The notes below the pieces were generated by a model, which was given only the letters and a program-made list of their open reading frames with translations, did no database searches and was not told the DNA's origin. A program made the position numbers and the translations under genes. 37,768 nt of DNA, taken from assembly GCA_934132915.1 (NCBI GenBank), contig CAKPAK010000004.1:1-37768 (forward strand), given 5' to 3'. This DNA is from an uncultured Bacilli bacterium (GTDB lineage: Bacteria; Bacillota_I; Bacilli_A; RF39; UBA660). This document shows, one piece after another, positions 7,782 through 15,273 of the stretch (positions are counted from its first letter, which is position 1; every line of letters starts with the position of its first letter).

Positions 7782-8432
7782 ATGGTACAGAGAATGATAT
7801 TAAGGACACAAGAGAAGTGTATTTATGAGATAGAGGAAGCAAATTTGAAATTTTATTTGTTGATTCCAAATGCTAAAAAGGTTTTTTTGACTATTTGTTT
7901 GTTAGAGGATCCAACGGATATGTCTATTCAGAAAATTGTTCAAGAACAGAATAAAGTTTTAGTGATTCCTATTATTGAACGGTCTGTTTTGGCGGCGGTT
8001 TTATCTAATCAAGAATCGGCATTTCAAGTTTTGGATAAATCTATTTCTGGATTAATTAACTTATCGCATCAAATTTTAGTTTATAATCATATGGAAGTGG
8101 AAAATGTTGTTTATTTTAGTGGGCAAGCATTTTCTAATTTTGAAGAGTGGTTTATTCAGAAGTATCAAGGAAGGGTAGCTCGTACGGAAGTACGTTTAAA
8201 GGTGGATGAGAAGCCGAGAGAGGTGATTAAGGATCCAGCTTCAATTGATAATACAATGACGTTGGCGGCTTCTCTTGAACAGGCGGAGAAAGTTGTTCCT
8301 GTTGATGAAGTGGAAACTACTAGAGGTTCGTCTCAGGAAGAGAAATCAAGAGATTTAGGGTTTGTTTCTTATGTTTTGTTAGGTGTGATTGTTGCTGTTG
8401 TTTCTTTAGTATTTTTATATTTGATTATTTAG
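7782..8432 (+). CDS. tail-anchored membrane protein, function unknown
   Basis: I do not recognise this protein of about 216 residues. The first ~140 residues look like a compact cytoplasmic domain with alternating strands and helices. A polar, acidic linker follows, and the C-terminus is a single transmembrane helix (about the last 22 residues, YVLLGVIVAVVSLVFLYLII) with no tail, which suggests a tail-anchored topology facing the cytoplasm. A GTG at 7773 would add three residues; ATG 7782 is chosen because GGGTGG lies just upstream. A TATAAT box at 7736-7741 overlaps the preceding terminator tract. Confidence 0.7.
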   Translation: MVQRMILRTQEKCIYEIEEANLKFYLLIPNAKKVFLTICLLEDPTDMSIQKIVQEQNKVLVIPIIERSVLAAVLSNQESAFQVLDKSISGLINLSHQILVYNHMEVENVVYFSGQAFSNFEEWFIQKYQGRVARTEVRLKVDEKPREVIKDPASIDNTMTLAASLEQAEKVVPVDEVETTRGSSQEEKSRDLGFVSYVLLGVIVAVVSLVFLYLII

Positions 8433-8449
8433 AGTTGGTGGGGAGTAAA

Positions 8450-8647
8450 ATGGCAGAAGTAAGTTTTTTGGATAGAGTGAGAAAACAGCAGATATTAGGA
8501 AAATTAAATAGAGATTTAAATTTTATGAGTTGGAAAGGACCAATCAAATTGAAATGGGTGGTACTTATTCTAGATGAAAAAATACTTACCAAGAGGAAAA
8601 TCTTGATAAGTATTTTTATTGAAGATAAGCAAATATTGATGCCATAA
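8450..8647 (+). CDS. doubtful short ORF, possible gene remnant
   Basis: An ATG at 8450 with GGTGGGGA upstream opens a 65-codon frame beginning MAEVSFLDRVRKQQILGKL. The first ~30 residues look protein-like, but the frame then runs through the bidirectional hairpin at 8579-8617 and overlaps the convergent gene. It may be the 5' end of a gene cut off by the hairpin. Confidence that it is a functional gene is low. Confidence 0.25.
   Translation: MAEVSFLDRVRKQQILGKLNRDLNFMSWKGPIKLKWVVLILDEKILTKRKILISIFIEDKQILMP
8579..8617. terminator. bidirectional hairpin terminator, AATACTTA/TAAGTATT type
   Basis: AAAATACTTA-c-CAAGA (8579-8594) pairs with TCTTG-a-TAAGTATTTT (8601-8616) with one mismatch, and T runs exist on both strands. 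It separates the 7782 gene from the convergent small gene at 8616. Confidence 0.75.
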
Positions 8648-8861
8648 CGGATCCGATCATTAGAATTAACATGATGATCGCGAAGATTCTAGCGCCTAGG
8701 TTATGGCTATAAGTTTTCTGTTGTTTTTTCTTTTTCTTTTCTGTTTTTTCTTTTTTCTTTGTACTTTCTTCTTTTTTCTTTTTATTTAGGTCATATAACT
8801 CTTTTTTAGATAGGTTTGTGGTTGCTATGACTTCTTTTTTTTCTGTTTTCTTTTTGCTCAT
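8616..8861 (-). CDS. small Lys-rich single-helix membrane protein
   Basis: This 81-residue protein has an extremely charged N-terminal half (Lys and Glu/Thr runs around 28-50) and one C-terminal transmembrane helix (about 58-79, FAIIMLILMIGSVMASIFAY). A good Shine-Dalgarno (GAGGTGAT) lies upstream of the ATG on the minus strand. A promoter with TTGTCA and TATAAT boxes and a 17-base spacer sits immediately before it. Similar short basic membrane proteins are frequent in Firmicutes, but no function can be assigned. Confidence 0.75.
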   Translation of the reverse strand: MSKKKTEKKEVIATTNLSKKELYDLNKKKKEESTKKKEKTEKKKKKQQKTYSHNLGARIFAIIMLILMIGSVMASIFAYLQ

Positions 8862-8880
8862 GTTATCACCTCATGAGATT

Positions 8881-8909
8881 ATTATACCGAAAAATAGGTA
8901 TAATGACAA
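8881..8909 (-). promoter_or_regulatory. minus-strand promoter within a divergent palindrome
   Basis: On the minus strand, -35 TTGTCA (8904-8909) and -10 TATAAT (8881-8886) are 17 bases apart. ATTATACC (8881-8888) and GGTATAAT (8897-8904) form a perfect 8-base inverted repeat, so a plus-strand -10 box for the 8942 gene lies opposite. Confidence 0.65.
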
Positions 8910-8941
8910 GGTGTTTGTAATATATTTAAGTGGTGATAGGA

Positions 8942-9580
8942 ATGAAGATGGATTTGAAGAAGAAGGTACGACTTAGAGAAGTTGTTTTACCGAATAAGAG
9001 AATGAATTATTTTGTAGGGACGATTTTGGGGTTTGGGATTATTTCGGGGTCTATTTTTTTAATGTTGTCTAGTGAGGCGGATCAGGGAAGTGTAGTACAA
9101 GCCATTACTTCTTTTTTTCTAAATGTACAAAAGGGTGGGATTGATAATGGACTAGCTTTTCGTAATAGTTTGATTATTAATTATTTGTTTATTATTTCTA
9201 TTTTTATTTTGGGTCTTAGTATGATAGGGGTATTCTTTAATGTTTTTTTGGCTTATCTTAAGGGATTTTTAGTGGGATTTTCGATTGCTTCTATTTTTTT
9301 GACTTATCATGTGAAAGGAATTATTGGGGTATTGTTGTATACTTTTCCTAGTCAGGTTATCAATTTATTTTTAGTCTTTTTGATGACGGTTTATAGTATG
9401 ATGTTTTCTCTTCATTTGATGAAAATTATTCTTTCTAAGAAGGGAAATCAAAGGAAGATGTTGAAGAGATATTTAATTATATTGGTTTTTTCGATTATTT
9501 TTAGTTTTTTGTCTAGTTTGTTGGAGGTTTATGTTTTTCCTAAGATATTGAAGGTATTTATTTCTTTTTATGTTAAGTAA
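8942..9580 (+). CDS. SpoIIM-family membrane protein
   Basis: The 212-residue protein has about five transmembrane helices. Its pattern resembles SpoIIM/stage II sporulation protein M superfamily members: an N-terminal helix with GTILGFGIISGSIF, a soluble loop, then the IFILGLSMIGV helix and the LKGFLVGFSIASIF helix. In Bacillus SpoIIM belongs to the complex that degrades septal peptidoglycan during engulfment, but family members also occur in organisms that do not sporulate. The ATG at 8942 is preferred over upstream GTG codons because GTGGTGAT (8930-8937) acts as Shine-Dalgarno. Confidence 0.75.
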   Translation: MKMDLKKKVRLREVVLPNKRMNYFVGTILGFGIISGSIFLMLSSEADQGSVVQAITSFFLNVQKGGIDNGLAFRNSLIINYLFIISIFILGLSMIGVFFNVFLAYLKGFLVGFSIASIFLTYHVKGIIGVLLYTFPSQVINLFLVFLMTVYSMMFSLHLMKIILSKKGNQRKMLKRYLIILVFSIIFSFLSSLLEVYVFPKILKVFISFYVK

Positions 9581-9624
9581 ATAATTTTTTTAAGATAGTT
9601 TATACTAGTAATGGGTGATTCTAG

Positions 9625-10710
9625 ATGGAGAAGTCTTTGAAAAATTATTATTTATTTTTATTTTTTTCTTCTTTTGCTAGAGGGCTTGTTTCGGTATTTT
9701 CTTTAGTGCTTTTATTTCAAAAAGGATATTCTGTTTCTTTGATTCTTTTTTTCTTATTTCTTTTATATTTTTTGGGGATATTGGTTAATATTGTTAGTTT
9801 GCTTTTGCCTTATCGGTTGGTTCTTCTTTTTTCTTCTTTTTTTTATGGAATTTGTTACTTTTATCTTTCGATAATGAAGGGAAATATTTTTTCCTTAGTT
9901 CTTTTTAGTATTCTTTTTGCGGTGAGTAATTATTCTTATCATGCGGTAAGGCATTATTTGGCTTTGTCTTCTTTTGGTGTGGGGAAGTTAAAGACTAATC
10001 ATTTGGTTTGTTTGATGTTTTTAGGGACGATTATTTCTTCTCTTTTGGGGACGTTTTTGGTTAGTAAATTGCCTTTAATGATTAGTGGTATTCTGGTTTT
10101 CTTTTTATCTATTTTGGGGATTTTGCCTGTTTTTTCAAAACTAGATTTTTTGAAAGATTCAGGAGTAGAGAAGAAATTTGATTTTATGGGGTTGAAGATT
10201 GGGTGGGCGAAAGTTGGTTTTAGTATTTTTGAACAATTTAAAGTTATTTTTTTGGAGGTACAACCTTTGTTTTTGTATTTGTATGTGAAGAATTCTATTT
10301 TGTATGTGGGGATATTTTATTTTGTTGTGCATCTTGCTTCTTTAGGGGTGGTTTATTTTTTTGGAAATCATATTCGACGGCGTTATTTTTTTTGGTGTTG
10401 TTTTGGATTGGGGTTTCTCTTTTTCTTGAAGATTCATTTAAGAAATGAGATTGGGCTTTATGTTTTGGCTTTATTTGAGGGAATTTTTGTTAAGTATTAT
10501 GAAAATGTTAGTTTGGATAATTTGTATGCGGTTGGGGATAATGCGGTTGGTTCTTATTTGATGGTAGAAGAGGTTATCTTTTTTGTGACGAAGAGTGTTA
10601 TTATGGGTATTTTTTTGCTTTTTCATGCTTCGCTTTATTGGGTTTTGATGGTTTGTCTTATTGGTACTGTTATTAGTGGCTTTTTTCTTCATGAAAAAAA
10701 AGCATGTTGA
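9625..10710 (+). CDS. MFS-like multi-pass transporter
   Basis: The protein has 361 residues with about 10-12 hydrophobic helices along its whole length. It has few charges outside short loops, and a central cytoplasmic loop (FSKLDFLKDSGVEKKFDFMG, near 170-190) divides it into two halves, as in major facilitator superfamily carriers. The substrate is unknown. A -10-like TATACT lies near 9601 and GGGTGATT precedes the ATG. Its stop codon lies inside the loop of the shared terminator with the convergent SDR gene. Confidence 0.65.
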   Translation: MEKSLKNYYLFLFFSSFARGLVSVFSLVLLFQKGYSVSLILFFLFLLYFLGILVNIVSLLLPYRLVLLFSSFFYGICYFYLSIMKGNIFSLVLFSILFAVSNYSYHAVRHYLALSSFGVGKLKTNHLVCLMFLGTIISSLLGTFLVSKLPLMISGILVFFLSILGILPVFSKLDFLKDSGVEKKFDFMGLKIGWAKVGFSIFEQFKVIFLEVQPLFLYLYVKNSILYVGIFYFVVHLASLGVVYFFGNHIRRRYFFWCCFGLGFLFFLKIHLRNEIGLYVLALFEGIFVKYYENVSLDNLYAVGDNAVGSYLMVEEVIFFVTKSVIMGIFLLFHASLYWVLMVCLIGTVISGFFLHEKKAC

Positions 10711-10720
10711 ATGCTTTTTT
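10695..10720. terminator. bidirectional terminator between transporter and SDR gene
   Basis: AAAAAAGCAT (10695-10704) and ATGCTTTTTT (10711-10720) pair perfectly around a 6-base loop. The TGA stop of the 9625 gene lies in the loop and the minus-strand stop begins at the right edge. Confidence 0.85.
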
Positions 10721-11459
10721 AAGATCTGGCAGCGCCGTCTACTTGAAGAATTTCGCCGGTTACATAACTTGCCATATCACTTGCAAGATATAGGAATGCG
10801 TTGGCAATATCTATAGGTTTTCCGATTCTTCCTAGAGGGATTGTTTTGATTAATGGGGCAATCACTTCTTTTGGTAGAGAAGAAACCATGTCTGTTGCTG
10901 TAATTCCTGGAGCGACAGCGTTTACGCGAATATTTAATGGGGCAAGTTCTCTTGCTAGTGATTTTGTTATCCCGTTTACGGCAAATTTGCTAGCGGGATA
11001 CATACAGCCACTTGGCTGGCCATATAGGCTTACCATTGAGCTTGTATTTAGAATGACTCCTCCTTTTTCTTTCATGTAATTTACGGCTGTTTTTGCACAT
11101 AGGAATACAGACTTAATATTGATATTGATAATGTTATCAAGTTCTTTTTCTGTATAATTGACTAGAGGAGTGGATGAGGATATTCCTGCATTGTTGATTA
11201 GAATGTCAATGTGACCAAATTTTTGGTTTACTTCTTGAAATGCTTCTTGGATTTCTTGTTCACTATTTAATGTAGGATGTAATCCAATGACCTCATAATT
11301 TTCGTTTTCTTCTTTTAATTCTTGAAGCGCTTTGTTGACGGTTTCTTCCCGTGAGCCGAATAGGGCTACTTTTGCGCCGTTTTGTAAGAATAAGCGGACG
11401 GTTTCAAAACCGATACCTCTTGTGCCACCTGTAACGATAGCAACTTTGTTTTCTAACAT
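10719..11459 (-). CDS. short-chain dehydrogenase/reductase, FabG-like
   Basis: A classical SDR of 246 residues using NAD(P)H. The cofactor motif is TGGTRGIG (residues 10-17), the NNAG motif follows near 90, and the catalytic residues are Ser (NTSSMVS) and YPASK. The C-terminal part has the usual PGITATDM and VTGEILQVDG segments. The overall pattern is closest to 3-oxoacyl-ACP reductase (FabG), but no other fatty acid synthesis gene lies nearby, and hydroxysteroid or sugar-alcohol dehydrogenases have the same architecture. The substrate is therefore open. Confidence 0.88.
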   Translation of the reverse strand: MLENKVAIVTGGTRGIGFETVRLFLQNGAKVALFGSREETVNKALQELKEENENYEVIGLHPTLNSEQEIQEAFQEVNQKFGHIDILINNAGISSSTPLVNYTEKELDNIININIKSVFLCAKTAVNYMKEKGGVILNTSSMVSLYGQPSGCMYPASKFAVNGITKSLARELAPLNIRVNAVAPGITATDMVSSLPKEVIAPLIKTIPLGRIGKPIDIANAFLYLASDMASYVTGEILQVDGAARS

Positions 11460-11578
11460 ATTTTCACCATACCTTTCTTCTTTATTATAACGTATTTTTT
11501 TTATTTAGAAAATACTGATGAAGTACTTTTTTTAAAAGATATTTAAATTTTTTTTGGAGATGGGACTTTGGGGTGTAC

Positions 11579-11607
11579 TTGTCAAAGGCTTTTTTTTTTG
11601 GTATAAT
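11579..11607 (+). promoter_or_regulatory. promoter of the RNase J-like gene
   Basis: -35 TTGTCA (11579-11584) and -10 TATAAT (11602-11607), spacer 17 bases. Confidence 0.75.
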
Positions 11608-11654
11608 TGATTGGTCTTAAATCTTATTTAATGAAAAAGAAAGGAGAAAGAGAT

Positions 11655-13301
11655 ATGAGTAAAATTAAGATTTTTAGTCTCGGTGGATTGAATGAGCTAG
11701 GGAAAAATATGTATGTGATTGAGATTGATAAAGATATTCTTGTGATTGATGCTGGATTAAAATATGCGGATGAGCAGATGTTAGGGATTGATTATGTGAT
11801 TCCTAGTATTGAGTATTTGAAAGAGAATAAGAAGAGGGTTAAAGGAATTTTTTTAACGCATGGGCATTATGAAAATGATGGGGCGATTCAGGATATTGCA
11901 CCAATTTTAGATGGGGTACCAATTTATGGTTCTAAGTTTACGATAGCGCTATTGAAGAAGGATTTGGAGGCGCGACATATTGATACTAAAAATTTGGTTG
12001 AAATTCCTGCCTATAAGACGTTGAATGTTGGACATGTTAAGGTGTTTCCTGTGGGGTTGTCTCATTCTATTCCCGATAATTTGGGCTATGCGATTTATAC
12101 GAAGGATGGTGTTATTTTTTATGCTTCTGATTTTGTTTTTGATGCGATGATGAGGGGGCATTATCAGACGGATATGGGGAAGCTTGCTTATATTGGAAAG
12201 CAGGGTGTTCTTTGTTTGATGACAGAGTCTATTTATGCGAATAAGGTTGGACATACTTCTCCTAATCATCGAATTTCGAATTTGATTCGGGAGACGCTTA
12301 GTCGGGCGAATGGGAGAATTATTTTTAATGTATTGAATTCTCATTTGTATCGTATTCAGGAGTTATTTAATGAAGTTTCGAAGACGGATCGAAAGATTGT
12401 GGTTATGGGAAAGAAATTGCAAAGTATTGTAGAGTATGCAACTTCTAATCATTATTTGTTTGTTGATCCAAAGTGTATGGGTGATTTGTCTAATTTAAAT
12501 GATCCTGATGTTGTTATTGTTAATTCTAATGATCGAGAGAGACCTTATTCGACGATTTATAAAATTGTAAATGGGTATGATAAATTTATTAAGTTGAAAA
12601 ATACGGATACGGTATTTTTAGCGACGCCAATTTATGAGGGAAGAGAGAAAACTTTCTATCGTCTATTAGATGATATTTCGAAGTTGGATGTTGAAGTGGT
12701 TACCTTATCGAAGGAGAATTTGTCGCATCATGCTTCTAGTGAAGATTTGATGATGATGATGGATTTGATGAAACCGAAGTATTATTTTCCAATTAAGGGA
12801 GAGTATCGTCATCAGGTTGCGAATGCCAATTTGGCGCATCAAGTGGGGATTCCTGATAATCATATTATTTTAAAAGAAAATGGTTTTGTTGCTACTTTTG
12901 TTGGTGGAAAGTTACTTGATGATGATTTTTCAAAGATTCCTTGTGGGGATGTTTCGATTGATGGAGATTCTAGTGAGGATATTGGCGAGGTGGTTCTTCG
13001 TGATCGGGAGATGTTGTCGGATAATGGGATTATTGTTATTTCGGCTACTTTATCAAAGGAGACAAAGAAGATTATTGCTGGTCCTGAGATTTTGACCCGT
13101 GGATTTATTTATGTTAAGGATAGTACAGAGATTATTGCGCAGATTAAGGAAATTTGTACTGAGGTTATTTTAGCAAATGTTCATGAAAATTATGTGGATT
13201 ATGGTAAAATTAAAGGATCAATTCGAGATAGCTTGTCTAAGTATTTGAATGAACAAACGGGAAATAAACCAATGATTATTAGTGTGTTACAGGAAATATA
13301 G
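11655..13301 (+). CDS. RNase J family protein with altered metal-site residues (J2-like)
   Basis: RNase J proteins are beta-lactamase/beta-CASP ribonucleases that process and degrade mRNA in Firmicutes. This 548-residue protein has the full family layout: SLGGLNELGKNMYV at the N-terminus, THGH near 68-71, SHSIPDN (136-142), SDFVFD (158-163), the beta-CASP domain, SHHASSED (357-364) and a C-terminal domain. Several catalytic residues differ from active RNase J. The HxHxDH motif reads HGHYEN (69-74), and the usual HGEYR histidine is Lys381 in KGEYRH. It most resembles the RNase J2 type, which works as a weakly active partner of J1. ATG 11655 follows AAGGAG (11641-11646); an ORF start at 11607 lacks a ribosome site. 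Confidence 0.9.
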   Translation: MSKIKIFSLGGLNELGKNMYVIEIDKDILVIDAGLKYADEQMLGIDYVIPSIEYLKENKKRVKGIFLTHGHYENDGAIQDIAPILDGVPIYGSKFTIALLKKDLEARHIDTKNLVEIPAYKTLNVGHVKVFPVGLSHSIPDNLGYAIYTKDGVIFYASDFVFDAMMRGHYQTDMGKLAYIGKQGVLCLMTESIYANKVGHTSPNHRISNLIRETLSRANGRIIFNVLNSHLYRIQELFNEVSKTDRKIVVMGKKLQSIVEYATSNHYLFVDPKCMGDLSNLNDPDVVIVNSNDRERPYSTIYKIVNGYDKFIKLKNTDTVFLATPIYEGREKTFYRLLDDISKLDVEVVTLSKENLSHHASSEDLMMMMDLMKPKYYFPIKGEYRHQVANANLAHQVGIPDNHIILKENGFVATFVGGKLLDDDFSKIPCGDVSIDGDSSEDIGEVVLRDREMLSDNGIIVISATLSKETKKIIAGPEILTRGFIYVKDSTEIIAQIKEICTEVILANVHENYVDYGKIKGSIRDSLSKYLNEQTGNKPMIISVLQEI

Positions 13302-13326
13302 AAAGGTACTTTGGGTACTTTTTTCT
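13302..13326 (+). terminator. intrinsic terminator after the RNase J-like gene
   Basis: AAAGGTAC pairs with GTACTTTT (one G-U pair) around a 5-base loop, followed by a T-rich run. Confidence 0.75.
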
Positions 13327-13379
13327 TTTTCTTTTTTGGATTTTCTGCTATAATGGAATAAAGTAGGGAGAGTGATTTG

Positions 13380-14261
13380 ATGGAATATCGAAAGGCTTAT
13401 CCAACGGATGCGTATTTGTTGGTTCAGTTAAAGGATACGGTGTGGAAAAATACTTATTATGATCTTTTGCCGAGTGGAATTTTAATGAAGATGAAGAATA
13501 GTTTTGAAGCTAGGGTAAATCATTTGCACGATCAGATTTTAGAGAATAATCGGGTGATTGTTGCTTTGGTTGAGGAACGGATTGTTGGTTATATTTTTTA
13601 TGCAAAATCGCAAATTGATTTATATGAGAATTCGGCAGAGATTCGTGAGATTGTGGTTCTTCCCGAGTATCAACGAAAAGGGATTGGGAAAGAATTATAT
13701 TTACGAGCAAGAGAAATTTTGGAGAAATTGGGGTATCGTTCGGTTGTGGTTTGTTGTCCTAGTGTTGGGACAAATCAAGAGTTTCTTTTGAAGTTGGGGG
13801 GAGTATTGAAGGAAACGAGGGCAATGGAAGTTAGTGGTTATTCGGTTTCTTGTGATATTTTCTTGATTTCATTTGATTCTTCTTCGAATGAGGGAGTGCT
13901 TGAATGGAATGATTTGTATGCAGAAGTTCAGAAAAAGATTTATTTGTTAAATGATAAAAATTTAGAGATAGCGGCAATTTTGAGTGATCAGGGAAATATT
14001 TATTATGGTCTTGGGATTGGTCATTGGGTTTGTCCGATAGAGAGTGCTTTGTCTAATTTGTATTTGCATGAGGAGAAGAAAATTGCTAAGATATTGATTA
14101 TTAATAAAAATAGTAAGTTGGTTCTTCCGTGTGGGAAGTGCCGGGATTTGTTGATTCGTATGGGGCAGCAGAATGCACTGATTTTGTTTGATATTGGTAC
14201 GTTGGAGACGATTTCGATTAAAGAATTAAATCCTTATTATAAAGATATAGAAAAAGTATAA
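13380..14261 (+). CDS. GNAT acetyltransferase fused to a cytidine deaminase-like domain
   Basis: Residues 1 to about 160 form a GNAT N-acetyltransferase with the acetyl-CoA binding loop QRKGIG (98-103) after the IREIVVLPEY strand. Residues ~172-293 resemble a cytidine/blasticidin-type deaminase: a YGLGIGHWV strand, the helix start CPIESALSNLYL (218-229), and the zinc-ligand motif PCGKCRDLL (250-258). The usual C/H-A-E motif is changed to CPIE, so the first zinc ligand is displaced or absent while the catalytic Glu (221) may remain. The substrate is unknown; a link between acetylation and deamination of a nucleoside or a nucleoside antibiotic is only a guess. The 293-residue fusion is one uninterrupted frame. 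Confidence 0.75.
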   Translation: MEYRKAYPTDAYLLVQLKDTVWKNTYYDLLPSGILMKMKNSFEARVNHLHDQILENNRVIVALVEERIVGYIFYAKSQIDLYENSAEIREIVVLPEYQRKGIGKELYLRAREILEKLGYRSVVVCCPSVGTNQEFLLKLGGVLKETRAMEVSGYSVSCDIFLISFDSSSNEGVLEWNDLYAEVQKKIYLLNDKNLEIAAILSDQGNIYYGLGIGHWVCPIESALSNLYLHEEKKIAKILIINKNSKLVLPCGKCRDLLIRMGQQNALILFDIGTLETISIKELNPYYKDIEKV

Positions 14262-14282
14262 GTCTTTTGGACTTATACTTTA
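14253..14282. terminator. bidirectional terminator containing both stop codons
   Basis: AAAGTATAAGTC (14253-14264) and GACTTATACTTT (14270-14281) form a perfect 12-base stem with a 5-base loop. The TAA of the plus-strand gene and the stop of the minus-strand lipoprotein gene are both inside the stem. Confidence 0.9.
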
Positions 14283-15146
14283 TTTGTATAGTTCTTTTTT
14301 TAAGTTATTGATGTTATTGGTCATGATGGATATATAGTTGTCGTTACTATTGGTGATGTTTCCATCTGTTGAGTGCATAGTATTGATTGTGATTTTTTCG
14401 ATATTATAATCTTTTATTAGTTGAGATGCAGTTTGATTGGTAGATTCTTTGGTGGTATAGATATATTTAATTTGGTTATCTTTTATTAAGTTTTTGACTT
14501 CTTCTATTTTATTGGTGCTTAAATCGTTATTTTCTTCTAAAGAAATGACTTTTAGTCCATATTTTTCTAAGTATTTTAATAAATCGCTATCGGTGACGAT
14601 GATTTTGCTATTGGCACTGGAGATGGCTTCTGTTAGTGAAGCGTCTAGTTTAGAGATTTCATATTCTAAGTCTTTGTATTTGTCATTGATTTCTTCTACT
14701 AAGTAGGGGTTATTGATATATTCGGCTAAGCCTTTTTTTAAGTTTTCGGCCATCATTAGGTAATTATTAGGATTTAGCCATAATTCTTCAATGCCATTGC
14801 TGTATTTCATTCCTGTTGCGACATCGATTACTTTTAAATTGGCATTTAGATTAATCATTTTTACGGCATAATCTCGATCTTTGTCTAGGCTATTGAAAAC
14901 GAAGAGATCGCTTTTGCTATATTCTTCTAGTTTTCTTTGGGATAGTTCATATTTGTTGATGTCAACACCGGTTGGATAGACACTATAGACTTTTGCATGT
15001 TCTTCATAAAGGCTGTTGATAATAAATTGAATGGGGTAAGTGGTGGTGTAGATATTGATGTCGTCCATTGTTTTTTCGTTAATATCGCAACCACTTAATA
15101 AAGATATTCCTAAGATTAATGAAATGAGATATATTATTTTTTTCAT
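14280..15146 (-). CDS. TroA/ZnuA-type solute-binding lipoprotein lacking the usual histidine ligands
   Basis: The protein is a cluster A-I (zinc/manganese) ABC-transporter binding protein by fold: lipobox LSGC with Cys20, then the IYTTTYPIQFI strand, YPTGVDINKYELS, ELWLNPNN and YLEKYGLKVISL blocks. In zinc-binding relatives three of these blocks carry histidines (DPHxYE, HxWLDP, HxAFxYL); here they read DINKYE (62-67), EELWLNP and TDSDLLKYL. All three ligand positions are changed. No permease or ATPase gene is adjacent. The protein of 288 residues is complete, so it is probably functional with another ligand or role. Confidence 0.8.
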   Translation of the reverse strand: MKKIIYLISLILGISLLSGCDINEKTMDDINIYTTTYPIQFIINSLYEEHAKVYSVYPTGVDINKYELSQRKLEEYSKSDLFVFNSLDKDRDYAVKMINLNANLKVIDVATGMKYSNGIEELWLNPNNYLMMAENLKKGLAEYINNPYLVEEINDKYKDLEYEISKLDASLTEAISSANSKIIVTDSDLLKYLEKYGLKVISLEENNDLSTNKIEEVKNLIKDNQIKYIYTTKESTNQTASQLIKDYNIEKITINTMHSTDGNITNSNDNYISIMTNNINNLKKELYK

Positions 15147-15174
15147 ATTGATTCTCCTATCTAATGTTAATAAT

Positions 15175-15203
15175 ATTTTACAGTATTTTAAACTTTTTGT
15201 AAA
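15175..15203 (-). promoter_or_regulatory. promoter of the TroA-like lipoprotein gene
   Basis: On the minus strand, -35 TTTACA (15198-15203) and -10 TAAAAT (15175-15180) are separated by 17 bases. A TGGTGAT-type ribosome site is absent, but GGAGAAT precedes the ATG. Confidence 0.6.
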
Positions 15204-15238
15204 CAGGTACAGAAAAAACTAATAAAAAATTGAATTTA

Positions 15239-15247
15239 TGATATAAT
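15239..15247 (+). promoter_or_regulatory. extended -10 promoter of rnc
   Basis: TGATATAAT at 15239-15247 is an extended -10 element; no convincing -35 box is present. Confidence 0.6.
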
Positions 15248-15273
15248 AGAATCATTGAGAAATGGGTGATGAT

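Noticed and set aside
8450..8647. Short ORF considered as a firm gene
   Set aside because: It runs through a bidirectional terminator and overlaps the convergent gene; kept only as a low-confidence remnant.
11949..12344. Minus-strand open frame of 131 codons
   Set aside because: Antisense shadow of the RNase J-like gene with Arg/Asn-rich composition.
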